A DNA stretch of 64,000 nucleotides from Amycolatopsis sp. FBCC-B4732. Lineage in GTDB: Bacteria > Actinomycetota > Actinomycetes > Mycobacteriales > Pseudonocardiaceae. The stretch covers positions 1,884,001 to 1,948,000 of the forward strand of contig NZ_CP095376.1 in assembly GCF_023008405.1 (NCBI RefSeq), written 5' to 3'. Below the pieces are notes generated by a model. That model did no database searches and was not told the origin of the DNA. It saw nothing but the letters and a program-made list of their open reading frames with translations. Both the position numbers and the translations under genes were made by a program. Below, piece after piece: positions 1 to 7,002 of this stretch (its first letter is position 1; the number at the start of each line of letters is the position of its first letter).

Positions 1-2
1 AC

Positions 3-107
3 GCCCGGGCGGTCGAGCCCATCGAGCAGTTCTGCGCCGAAGCGGCGTTGTTCCTTGCCAAGCCGAGCGTGTCGGCTGCCATCACGCGTCATGATCGAAC
101 GCCGTAG
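3..107 (+). CDS. C-terminal end of an unidentified protein (partial)
   Basis: An open frame runs in from the left edge and stops at TAG 105-107, giving 34 residues. The composition, with an Ala-rich segment around AEAALFLAKPSVSAAI, looks like genuine coding sequence and loosely recalls the C-terminal helix of a short-chain dehydrogenase, but this is too short to identify. It converges on arsI, and a strong hairpin lies between the two stops. The family is not known. Confidence 0.35.
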   Translation, partial: ARAVEPIEQFCAEAALFLAKPSVSAAITRHDRTP

Positions 108-127
108 CTCCCGCGTCGGGAACTAGC

Positions 128-162
128 GGAGCCGGTGCGCCCCTCGATTGCGCACCGGCTCC
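128..162. terminator. Bidirectional terminator-like hairpin between convergent genes
   Basis: A perfect 13-bp inverted repeat (128-140 and 150-162, GGAGCCGGTGCGC and its complement) encloses a 9-nt loop. It sits between the stop of the partial gene on the left and the stop of arsI on the right, so it could end transcripts from both sides. A degraded copy of the same hairpin is found at 16525-16554, next to the arsI remnant. Confidence 0.65.
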
Positions 163-169
163 AGGGGCT

Positions 170-640
170 TCAGTTGCAGCAGCCCTCCGGCTGGGCCGTC
201 GCGCCGGTCTCGGCGTCCGGTGTGCAGCACGTCGCCGGGGTGGCCAGGGCGGCGCTGTCGGTGCCGAACGTCGTCGAGTCGCCCTTCACCGTGTAGACCT
301 CCCAGGGCTCCTTGCCCGGCCCGTGGACCCACACCTTGTCCTGCACGGCGTAGCAGCACGTGGTGTCGTCCTCGGTGAGTGTCTCGAGGCCTTCGCCGGT
401 CAGCCGCTGGGTGGCCGCGTTGACCTGGTCGGTCGAGGAGACCTCGACGCCGAGGTGGTCCATGACCGTTTCCTGGCCTGGTTCGCCCTCCAACAGCACC
501 AGCTTCAGTGCGGGCTCCTCGATCGCGAAGTTCGCGTAGCCCGGCCGGAGCTTGGCCGGCTCAGTGCCGAAGAGCTTCGAGTAGAAGTCGATCGACCCCG
601 CCAAGTCGCCCACCCGCAGTGCCAGTTGCACCCTGGACAT
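170..640 (-). CDS. arsI: ArsI/CadI family VOC-fold C-As lyase
   Basis: This 156-residue protein is a vicinal-oxygen-chelate (glyoxalase/dioxygenase) fold protein. ArsI enzymes use Fe(II) and O2 to cleave the C-As bond of trivalent organoarsenicals; the closely related CadI proteins are annotated as cadmium-induced. The opening MSRVQLALRVGDLAGSIDFY is typical of the family. A vicinal cysteine pair in DDTTCCYAVQDKVWV matches the trivalent-arsenic-binding pair of ArsI. The C-terminal tail adds two more Cys pairs, CCTP and GCCN, which may be extra As(III) ligands (inference). A clear aaggaggt RBS precedes the ATG. The gene is divergent from arsR, from which it is probably regulated. A decayed second copy lies at 16.5 kb. 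Confidence 0.9.
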   Translation of the reverse strand: MSRVQLALRVGDLAGSIDFYSKLFGTEPAKLRPGYANFAIEEPALKLVLLEGEPGQETVMDHLGVEVSSTDQVNAATQRLTGEGLETLTEDDTTCCYAVQDKVWVHGPGKEPWEVYTVKGDSTTFGTDSAALATPATCCTPDAETGATAQPEGCCN

Positions 641-678
641 CGTCGCTACCTCCTTGGATAGATGACAGTCTAAGTAGA

Positions 679-711
679 TTGCACTCTATATGTAAGTCTG
701 TCAATATAGAG
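679..711. promoter_or_regulatory. Overlapping divergent arsI/arsR promoters with ArsR-type inverted repeat
   Basis: The 73-bp gap between arsI and arsR holds an 8-bp perfect inverted repeat, CTCTATAT (684-691) and ATATAGAG (704-711), a plausible ArsR operator. On the plus strand TTGCAC (679-684), a 17-bp spacer and CAATAT (702-707) form a promoter whose start site would fall at about 714, the arsR ATG itself. On the minus strand TTGACA (complement of 699-704) followed by AATCTA 18 bp on could drive arsI. The repeat overlaps both promoters, so one bound dimer could shut off both genes. Confidence 0.6.
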
Positions 712-713
712 GG

Positions 714-1076
714 ATGTCGAAGCAACTGCCGCTCGTCGCGATGGACGCCTGCTGCGCGCCCCTGGCGCGGGAGCCGCTGACGCAGGACCAGGCGATTGAG
801 CTGTCGCACCTGTTCAAGGCGATGGCCGACCCGGTGCGGCTGCGGCTGCTCTCGCTGATCGCCTCCCACGCCGGCGGCGAAGCGTGCGTCTGCGACCTCA
901 CTGAAGCTTTCGACCTGACCGGTCCGACCATCTCCCACCACCTCAAGGTGCTGCGCGAGTCCGGGTTGATCACCGGCGACCGGCGCGGCACGTGGATCTA
1001 CTACCGCGTGCACCCCGAGGTGCTGGCGCGGTTGTCGACGGTGCTCACCACCACCGGCGAAACGGTCACCGCGTGA
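714..1076 (+). CDS. arsR: ArsR-family arsenite-responsive repressor
   Basis: This 120-residue winged-helix repressor has the ArsR core: LFKAMADPVRLRLLSLI, then the metal-site motif ACVCDLTEAF (CxC on the DNA-recognition unit, the classic As(III) site), then the recognition helix TGPTISHHLKVLRESGLI. An extra Cys pair sits near the N-terminus (MDACCAP). It would release the arsI and arsR promoters when As(III) binds. No spaced Shine-Dalgarno precedes the ATG and the predicted -10 box ends 7 bp upstream, so the mRNA may be leaderless. Its stop overlaps the acr3 GTG by 3 bases, indicating translational coupling. Confidence 0.93.
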   Translation: MSKQLPLVAMDACCAPLAREPLTQDQAIELSHLFKAMADPVRLRLLSLIASHAGGEACVCDLTEAFDLTGPTISHHLKVLRESGLITGDRRGTWIYYRVHPEVLARLSTVLTTTGETVTA

Positions 1077-2128
1077 CGACGCTCGAAGCACCGCCGCGCC
1101 TGTCCACTCTGGACAAGTTCCTGCCGGTCTGGATCGCGGCCGCGATGGTCGCGGGGCTGCTGGCCGGGCGCTGGGTCCCCGGCCTGAACTCCGCGCTGTC
1201 GGCGGTGCAGGTCGACGGCATCTCGCTGCCGATCGCGCTCGGGCTGCTGGTGATGATGTACCCGGTGCTGGCCAAGGTCCGCTACGACCGGCTCGGCACG
1301 GTCACCCGCGACCGGCGGCTGCTGTGGCCCTCGCTGGTGCTGAACTGGCTCGTCGGCCCGGCCTTGATGTTCGCCCTCGCCTGGTTGCTGCTGCCGGACC
1401 TGCCTGAGTACCGGACCGGCCTGATCATCGTCGGTCTCGCGCGCTGTATCGCGATGGTGATCATCTGGAACGACCTCGCCTGCGGCGACCGGGAAGCCGC
1501 CGCGGTGCTGGTCGCGCTGAACTCGGTCTTCCAGGTCATCGCATTCGGCCTGCTGGGGTGGTTCTACCTGTCGGTTCTGCCTGGCTGGCTCGGCCTCCCG
1601 CAAGCCGACCTCGCGGTGTCCGGGTGGCAGATCGCCAAAAGCGTGCTGATTTTTCTTGGCATCCCGCTGGTCGCCGGCTACCTCAGCCGCCGCGTCGGCG
1701 AGGGCGCCAAGGGCCGTGACTGGTACGAGAGCACGTTCCTGCCGAAGGTCGGGCCGGTCGCGCTGTACGGGCTGCTGTTCACCATCGTCATCCTCTTCGC
1801 CCTGCAGGGCGACCAGATCACCAGCCGCCCGCTCGACGTCGTGCGCATCGCCGTTCCGTTGCTGGTCTACTTCGGACTGATGTGGGCCGGGTCCTACGCG
1901 CTGGGCAAGGCCGTGGGGCTGAACTACGAGCGGACCACCACGCTGGCGTTCACCGCCGCGGGCAACAACTTCGAACTCGCCATCGCCGTGGCCATCGCGA
2001 CCTTCGGGGCCGCGAGCGGCCAAGCGCTCGCCGGGGTCGTCGGCCCGCTGATCGAAGTTCCCGTGCTCGTCGCCCTCGTGTACGTCTCCCTCGCGCTGCG
2101 GCGCCGCTTCGCAAGGAGCCCTCGGTGA
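1073..2128 (+). CDS. acr3: ACR3 arsenite efflux permease
   Basis: The 351-residue membrane protein belongs to the ACR3 (BART superfamily) arsenite exporters, which extrude As(OH)3 using the proton motive force. About ten hydrophobic segments are visible, and the family signature surrounding the essential cysteine is present as IIVGLARCIAMVIIWNDLACGD, followed by FTAAGNNFELAIAVAIATFG in the penultimate helix pair. The GTG at 1073 overlaps the arsR stop, which fixes the start better than upstream in-frame codons inside arsR. It is the main efflux pump of the island. Downstream genes follow with overlaps, forming arsR-acr3-small protein-arsC-MFS. Confidence 0.93.
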   Translation: MTTLEAPPRLSTLDKFLPVWIAAAMVAGLLAGRWVPGLNSALSAVQVDGISLPIALGLLVMMYPVLAKVRYDRLGTVTRDRRLLWPSLVLNWLVGPALMFALAWLLLPDLPEYRTGLIIVGLARCIAMVIIWNDLACGDREAAAVLVALNSVFQVIAFGLLGWFYLSVLPGWLGLPQADLAVSGWQIAKSVLIFLGIPLVAGYLSRRVGEGAKGRDWYESTFLPKVGPVALYGLLFTIVILFALQGDQITSRPLDVVRIAVPLLVYFGLMWAGSYALGKAVGLNYERTTTLAFTAAGNNFELAIAVAIATFGAASGQALAGVVGPLIEVPVLVALVYVSLALRRRFARSPR

Positions 2129-2325
2129 CACGGACCTGGATGTGGCTGACCCGGCACCGCCAAGTGGCCGGTGCGCTTGCCGGCGTGGTCTGGGTGCTGG
2201 CGCTGTGGCCGTTCACCGGCCTGGCCGTCGCGGCGGTGTGCGGCCTCGTCTTCGCCGCGATCATCGCGACGATGCTGCCCGTTCCGCACGTCGAAGGGGA
2301 GAACACCCGTGACCGGCAAGCCTGA
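2125..2325 (+). CDS. Small two-helix membrane protein in the ars operon
   Basis: A 66-residue frame begins with GTG 2125 overlapping the acr3 stop and ends 17 bases inside arsC. The sequence VTRTWMWLTRHRQVAGALAG is followed by two hydrophobic stretches (about residues 14-30 and 31-50) and a short polar C-terminus. Position and overlap on both sides argue that it is translated. The function is unknown; it could be a small accessory subunit of Acr3 (inference). No family is recognised. Confidence 0.65.
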   Translation: MTRTWMWLTRHRQVAGALAGVVWVLALWPFTGLAVAAVCGLVFAAIIATMLPVPHVEGENTRDRQA

Positions 2326-2707
2326 AGTCCTCTTCGTCTGCGTGCACAACGCCGGCCGTTCCCAGATGGCCGCCGCGCTGCTCGCCCACCACGCCGACGG
2401 TGCGGTCGACGTCCGCTCGGCCGGCTCCGCGCCCGCCGAGAGCATCAACCCGGCCGTGCGCGAGGCGATGGCCGAAATCGGGCTCGACCTGTCCCGCGAG
2501 GTCCCGAAGAAGCTGACGACCGACGCGGTCGAGGCCGCCGACGTCGTGATCACCATGGGCTGCGGCGACGCCTGCCCGATCTTCCCCGGCAAGCGGTACC
2601 TGGACTGGCAGCTCGAAGACCCCGCCGGCAAGGGCGTCGAGGACGTCCGGCCGATCCGGGACGAGATCGATCGCCGGGTGCGGGAGCTGCTCGCCGAGCT
2701 CCGTTGA
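2309..2707 (+). CDS. arsC: Arsenate reductase, low-molecular-weight phosphatase type
   Basis: This 132-residue protein reduces arsenate to arsenite so that Acr3 can export it. It has the PTP-loop CVHNAGRSQ (Cx5R) at about residue 10, and GCGDACPIFPG carrying the second cysteine. In actinobacteria this class (ArsC1/ArsC2-like) uses mycothiol and mycoredoxin, which is established for relatives and inferred here. GTG 2309 has a gaagggga RBS and overlaps the preceding small gene. The product is about 80 percent alike by eye to the second ArsC encoded on the opposite strand at 3795-4262. Confidence 0.93.
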   Translation: MTGKPEVLFVCVHNAGRSQMAAALLAHHADGAVDVRSAGSAPAESINPAVREAMAEIGLDLSREVPKKLTTDAVEAADVVITMGCGDACPIFPGKRYLDWQLEDPAGKGVEDVRPIRDEIDRRVRELLAELR

Positions 2708-3891
2708 GCCGCGGGGAGCGCAAGCTCGCGACGGTGCTCGCGACCTTGTGCGTCACCGAGATCGTCAGCTGGGGCGTGCTGTTCTACGCGTTCCCGGTGC
2801 TGGTCCCGGCCATCGCCCGCGACACCGGCTGGTCGCCTGCCTCGCTCACCGGGGCGCTGTCGGCCGCCCTGCTCGTGTCCGCCTTGACGGGCATCGTGAT
2901 CGGGCGGGTGCTGGATCGCCGAGGTCCGCGGCAGGTGATGGTCGCCGGGTCCGTGGCCGGCGTGGTGGCCGTGGTGCTGATCGCGACCGCGCGCACGCTG
3001 CCGTGGTTCTTCGCCGCTTGGGTCTGCGCGGGGCTGGCGATGGCGGCGACGTTCTACCAGCCGGCGTTCGCCGCCCTGACCCGCTGGTACGGCACGCACC
3101 GGGTTCGCGCGCTGACGACGCTGACGCTCGTCGCCGGGTTCTCCAGCACCGTGTTCGCCCCGCTGACCGCGCTGCTGGCCGCGAACTGGAGCTGGCGAAC
3201 CACCTACCTCGTCCTCGCGGCCGTGCTGGCGGTGATCACCGTGCCCGGGCACTGGTACGGGCTTCGCCGTTCGTGGCCGCCGCTCGTCGTCGACACCGAG
3301 CAGTCGTCAAAGCCGCGCAGCGAGGCGCGGAGTCCGGCGTTCGTCGCGCTGGTCGCGGCGTTCAGCCTGACCGCGCTCGGCACCTACGCGGTCGTCGTCA
3401 ACCTCGTCGCGCTGCTGGCGGAGCGGGGGCTGTCGACGGGGACGGCGGCGATCGCGCTCGGGCTGGGTGGGGCCGGGCAGGTCGCCGGGCGGCTGGGGTT
3501 CGCGACGCTGGTGAACCGCACCGGCGTCCGGACCCGCACCGCCATCGTCATCGTCGTGCTCGCCGCGACCACCACGCTGCTGGGCAGCCTGACGTCGGCG
3601 GGAGCTCTCGTGGTCGCCTCGGTCCTGGCGGGCATGGCGCGCGGCGTGTTCACGCTGCTGCAGGCGACCGCCGTCGCGGACCGGTGGGGCACCGCGGGCT
3701 ACGGGCGGCTCAGCGGCCTCCTGTCGGCACCCCTGACGATCATGTCCGCGGTCGCCCCCTACACCGGCGCGATCCTGGCCGCGATCACCGGCAGCTACTC
3801 GACCGCGTTCGTCGTGCTCGGCGTGCTCACCGTCGCCGCGGCGCCGGTATCGTTCGCCGCAGCGCCGACCAGCTCGAAAATCAGGTCCTGA
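2704..3891 (+). CDS. MFS transporter in the arsenic operon
   Basis: The 395-residue protein has twelve hydrophobic segments and MFS landmarks: GRVLDRRGPRQVM between TM2 and TM3, and a long charged central loop near residue 200. It starts at TTG 2704 overlapping the arsC stop. MFS pumps in ars operons include ArsJ, which exports an arseno-phosphoglycerate, and ArsQ, proposed to export arsinothricin. No GAPDH partner for ArsJ is present, so a role in exporting an organoarsenical is an inference from the neighbouring biosynthetic genes. Its 3' end overlaps arsC2 tail-to-tail by 97 bp. Confidence 0.85.
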   Translation: MSRGERKLATVLATLCVTEIVSWGVLFYAFPVLVPAIARDTGWSPASLTGALSAALLVSALTGIVIGRVLDRRGPRQVMVAGSVAGVVAVVLIATARTLPWFFAAWVCAGLAMAATFYQPAFAALTRWYGTHRVRALTTLTLVAGFSSTVFAPLTALLAANWSWRTTYLVLAAVLAVITVPGHWYGLRRSWPPLVVDTEQSSKPRSEARSPAFVALVAAFSLTALGTYAVVVNLVALLAERGLSTGTAAIALGLGGAGQVAGRLGFATLVNRTGVRTRTAIVIVVLAATTTLLGSLTSAGALVVASVLAGMARGVFTLLQATAVADRWGTAGYGRLSGLLSAPLTIMSAVAPYTGAILAAITGSYSTAFVVLGVLTVAAAPVSFAAAPTSSKIRS

Positions 3892-4262
3892 ACGCGGCGC
3901 TCGATGTCGTCACGGATGGGGCGCACAGCATCGACGCCTTGGCCGGCGGGATCCTCGAGCTGCCAGTCCAGGTAGCGCGTGCCGGGAAAGACCGGGCAGG
4001 CGTCGCCGCAGCCCATCGTGATGACGACGTCGGAACGCTGGACGTTCTCGGTGGTCAGCTTCTTCGGCTGCTCGCCGGTGAGGTCGATGCCGCGTTCCGC
4101 CATGACTTCGGCGACCGCCGGGTTGATGGTCTCCGCGGGAGCTGAACCTGCCGAGCGGACGACGACCCGGTCGCCGCCGTGGTGGCGCAGGAACGCGGCG
4201 GCCATCTGTGAGCGACCGGCGTTGTGGATGCAGACGAACAGAACCTCGGGCACCGACGTCAC
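3795..4262 (-). CDS. arsC: Second arsenate reductase (ArsC paralogue)
   Basis: This 155-residue protein has the same architecture as the first ArsC: CIHNAGRSQ (PTP loop), GCGDACPVFPG and a shared RYLDWQLEDPAG stretch. GTG 4262 is taken as start because VTSVPEVLFVCIHNAGRS aligns with the sister protein and a ggaggga RBS precedes it; the longer upstream frame lacks support. The C-terminus carries a roughly 24-residue Ala/Thr-rich tail absent from the paralogue, encoded antisense to the end of the MFS gene. It follows arsP on the same strand, separated by a strong hairpin. Confidence 0.9.
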   Translation of the reverse strand: MTSVPEVLFVCIHNAGRSQMAAAFLRHHGGDRVVVRSAGSAPAETINPAVAEVMAERGIDLTGEQPKKLTTENVQRSDVVITMGCGDACPVFPGTRYLDWQLEDPAGQGVDAVRPIRDDIERRVQDLIFELVGAAANDTGAAATVSTPSTTNAVE

Positions 4263-4301
4263 GAGAAGTCCCTCCAGGACAATGAGAACCGGTCGAGAGG
4301 C

Positions 4302-4337
4302 GTGCCGGGCGGGCGCGGGGGGACGCCCGCCCGGCAC
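4302..4337 (-). terminator. Strong GC hairpin between arsP and arsC2
   Basis: A perfect 14-bp inverted repeat (4302-4315 and 4324-4337) with an 8-nt loop lies 5 bp beyond the arsP stop and 39 bp ahead of arsC2. There is no T-run, but actinobacterial terminators often lack one. It may end the arsP transcript or lower readthrough into arsC2. Confidence 0.55.
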
Positions 4338-4341
4338 GAGT

Positions 4342-5379
4342 TCACAGGAGCAGCTGCGCGAGGAACCCGAGCAGGATGCTGCCCAGCATGCCGAAGGCGA
4401 TGTAGAGCGCGAACACCTTGTTGTTGACCACGCTGCGGACGGCGACCATGGCCGGGATCGTCGTCACCGATCCGGCGAGCAGGAACGTCACCGCCGCGCC
4501 CTGCGCCATACCCTTCGCCAGCAGGCCGCCGACGATCGGGATCGCACCGACGCCGTTGAGGTACAACGGGATGCTGATGAACGCGGCGAGCGGGATGGCC
4601 AGCCAGCCCTTGTCGCCACCGAGGATGGCGGTGATGATGCCGTTCGGGACGTAGACGCGGATGACGCCTTCGAAGACGCACGCGAAGACCAGCCACTTGC
4701 CCAAGGACACGGTGTCGCGCAGGAAGTTCCGGCCGGTGATGCGCCAGTTCCGCTTCGACTTCAGGCTCGCCTTCGCCTGCGGCCACCACGGGGCGCCGTC
4801 GTCATCGTCGTCGTCGGGTGCCGGGCCGCCGGTCGACGCGGGAGCCTCGGTGAGGACGGTCGTGCCACCGCCGGTGGCCACCGCGACCTCGGCCGGCGCG
4901 GCGTGGCGCTCGCGTTCGTCGACGGCGGGCTTCTTCTCCGGGCGCAGCACGTCCTTGAAGCCACCACGCTTCTCGACGAGCAGGATGATGACGCCGGCGC
5001 CGATCGCCAGCACGAGCGCGCCCAGCAGGCGGGCGGTGGCCAGTGGCAACCCGATCTCCTTCGCGGTCAACGCGAAGATCGGCGGATCCATTGCGGGAGA
5101 AGCGATCCAGAACGACATCACCGCCGACAGCGGCACGCCGCCGCGCAGCAGCTTGCGGATCAGCGGGATGACGGTGAAGGAGCAGAACGGGCTGAACGCG
5201 CCGAGGCACGTGGTGAACAGGACGCCCAGCAGTCCGTGCTTGCGGAACGAGCGGCGGGCGACGATGTCGAGGTAGAGCAGGTCGACGGTCGCGGCGATCG
5301 CCAGGGCGATGAAGAAGAAGATGCTCAGGTCGACCAAATTCTCCCAGGCCAAGCGCAGGACCTCGAGGATCTTGTCCAT
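4342..5379 (-). CDS. arsP: ArsP-type permease (UPF0718/DUF318 family)
   Basis: The 345-residue membrane permease resembles ArsP, which exports trivalent organoarsenicals such as MAs(III) and roxarsone(III). Two blocks of hydrophobic helices flank a long cytoplasmic linker (about residues 145-215) that contains a run of seven aspartates. The family motif near the first block reads FSPFCSFTVIPLI, with one Cys where many relatives have CSC; ITAILGGDKGWLAIPLAAFISIPLYLNG is in the second block. It is divergent from the arsL-like gene and shares a 333-bp regulatory gap with it. In this setting it may export a methylated or organoarsenical product (inference). Confidence 0.88.
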   Translation of the reverse strand: MDKILEVLRLAWENLVDLSIFFFIALAIAATVDLLYLDIVARRSFRKHGLLGVLFTTCLGAFSPFCSFTVIPLIRKLLRGGVPLSAVMSFWIASPAMDPPIFALTAKEIGLPLATARLLGALVLAIGAGVIILLVEKRGGFKDVLRPEKKPAVDERERHAAPAEVAVATGGGTTVLTEAPASTGGPAPDDDDDDGAPWWPQAKASLKSKRNWRITGRNFLRDTVSLGKWLVFACVFEGVIRVYVPNGIITAILGGDKGWLAIPLAAFISIPLYLNGVGAIPIVGGLLAKGMAQGAAVTFLLAGSVTTIPAMVAVRSVVNNKVFALYIAFGMLGSILLGFLAQLLL

Positions 5380-5445
5380 GCCACCATCCTTGACATCGGG
5401 GACCGGTTTCGCGGTGCCGAGGACGCGCAGCTTCCCCCAGCTTTC

Positions 5446-5461
5446 ATCGATGCTAGTCGAT
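5446..5461. promoter_or_regulatory. ATCGA-N6-TCGAT operator-like site in the arsP/arsL intergenic region
   Basis: The 16-bp site ATCGATGCTAGTCGAT has 5-bp arms and the same overall length as the palindromes before the ArsR-ArsN fusion gene and the molybdoenzyme. It lies 67 bp upstream of arsP and about 250 bp upstream of the arsL-like gene. The rest of 5380-5712 is relatively AT-rich and contains TTGACA at 5596-5601, a possible -35 for arsL without a convincing -10. No gene is seen in this gap. Confidence 0.45.
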
Positions 5462-5712
5462 TAAAGGGTGGCGGTCCATACCTTGCACGTGGCGGGCGAT
5501 CCGCGCTTCACGGAGCCCGTCGAGGCGTGATCACAACGTCCGAAAGGATGAATTACCACCTTGAAAACCGTGATCTACCTGCGTTTATCGATCCATTGAC
5601 ATGTATCGCTGAAGCATGCAATCGTCATCCCTCGTACGAGGAAAGGCCCGCCGCCGGGCCGGTTCCACTGGGGGAACCAATCCTTTTTGTCCGATTCAGT
5701 TGTGGGGGAAGC

Positions 5713-6966
5713 ATGCCCGCTGCGCGTGTACTGGTCGCGTCCGCCTTCGAAGCCGAGCTGCAGCCGCTGACCTCCGCGTGCGCCGGCGCCGCGATGCGGG
5801 CGCAGGACGCCGACGTCGTGGGCTGGGACGCCCACAAGCACCCGGATGCCGTGCCGGACGGTGAATTCGACCTGGTCCTGCTGTCGGTGCAGCAGTTCGA
5901 GGGCGTCGAGCGTGGTCTGAACCTCGCGGCCCGGCTGCGGGAATCCTTCAGTGGCGCCAAGCTGGTCGCCTTCGGGCAGTACGCCCAGATGAACCACCGC
6001 CGGTTCCTCGAAACGGTCGACGCGATCGTGATGGAAGAACCAGAACTCGTCGCCACCGAACTCGCCGAGGTGGCCCGGGGCGAGCGCGACGTCGCCACCG
6101 TGCCGGCATCGATGACCGAGAAGGGAATGCGGCCGAAACCGTCACACCGGCGCATCACCGTCCCGGCCCCGGCTCGTGATTTGTTCCCCTCTTTGGTGCA
6201 TTATCCGGCGCACCATTCACCCTTCGGGTTGATGGGCAACGTCGAGACCACCCGTGGCTGCCACCACAAGTGCACGTACTGCTCGGTGTACGGCGCCTAC
6301 GACGGGGGAGTCGCCGCGTACAACGCCGACACCGTCCTGGCCGACTGCCTGCAGCTGGCCGAGGAAGGCGTGCGGCACTTCTGCTTCATCGACGCCGAAT
6401 TCTTCAACTCCCGCACCATCGGCGCCGGTGTCGTCCGCCGCCTGGTCGACGAGATCGGGCCGATCACCTTCGAGTTCACCACGCGCGTCGACCACATCCT
6501 CAGCTACCAGAAGGAACTCACCGAGCTCGTGTCGCTCGGCTTGGTGAAGGTGACCTCGGCGCTGGAGTTCCCCTCCAACCGGATCCTGCGGATTTTCGAC
6601 AAGCACATCGACGTCGACCACATGCGCGCCGCGATCGCCGAAGCCGAGCGGATCGGGTTCGTGCTCTACCCGACGTTCATCCCGTTCACGCCGTGGATCG
6701 AGTACGAGGAGCTGCTCACCTTCGAGGACTTCCTCGTCGACACCGGGCTGGCGAAGGTCACCGACCCGACCGCGCTGCAGACCCGCCTGCTGCTGTTCAA
6801 GGGCTCGCCACTGCTGTCCTCCCCGTGGATGGAGGACATCGCCACCGTCGACCGCGGCCTGTGGGTCGAATGGACCCACCCCGACCGCCGCGTCGAGGAC
6901 CTGTGGATCGAACGCCGCGCCGACGCCGAAGACGTCGGCAAGGTCCGCTGCTGCGTGAAGTGCTGA
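5713..6966 (+). CDS. arsL: ArsL-like radical SAM enzyme (candidate arsinothricin pathway)
   Basis: This 417-residue protein has a flavodoxin/B12-like N-terminal region (about 1-150) followed by a radical SAM core with the [4Fe-4S] motif TTRGCHHKCTYCSVYG (Cx3Cx2C, near residue 184). It ends in RCCVKC, matching the C-terminal RCCLKC-type arsenite-binding motif known from ArsL of arsinothricin-producing Burkholderia. ArsL transfers the 3-amino-3-carboxypropyl group of SAM to As(III), giving hydroxyarsinothricin. ATG 5713 has a gtgggggaa RBS; the much longer upstream open frame is antisense to arsP and is not used. ArsM is encoded three genes downstream, as the two-step pathway would require. The family is strongly supported; the exact product is inferred. 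Confidence 0.85.
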   Translation: MPAARVLVASAFEAELQPLTSACAGAAMRAQDADVVGWDAHKHPDAVPDGEFDLVLLSVQQFEGVERGLNLAARLRESFSGAKLVAFGQYAQMNHRRFLETVDAIVMEEPELVATELAEVARGERDVATVPASMTEKGMRPKPSHRRITVPAPARDLFPSLVHYPAHHSPFGLMGNVETTRGCHHKCTYCSVYGAYDGGVAAYNADTVLADCLQLAEEGVRHFCFIDAEFFNSRTIGAGVVRRLVDEIGPITFEFTTRVDHILSYQKELTELVSLGLVKVTSALEFPSNRILRIFDKHIDVDHMRAAIAEAERIGFVLYPTFIPFTPWIEYEELLTFEDFLVDTGLAKVTDPTALQTRLLLFKGSPLLSSPWMEDIATVDRGLWVEWTHPDRRVEDLWIERRADAEDVGKVRCCVKC

Positions 6967-7002
6967 GCCAGGCCGGAACCGGATCGGGAGGGACAGGAAG
7001 CA

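Noticed and set aside
3979..5712. Very long open frame running upstream of the radical SAM gene, antisense to arsP and arsC2
   Set aside because: Its upstream 578 residues are low-complexity Arg/Glu/Gln-rich sequence typical of the reverse strand of GC-rich genes. The real start with RBS is ATG 5713.
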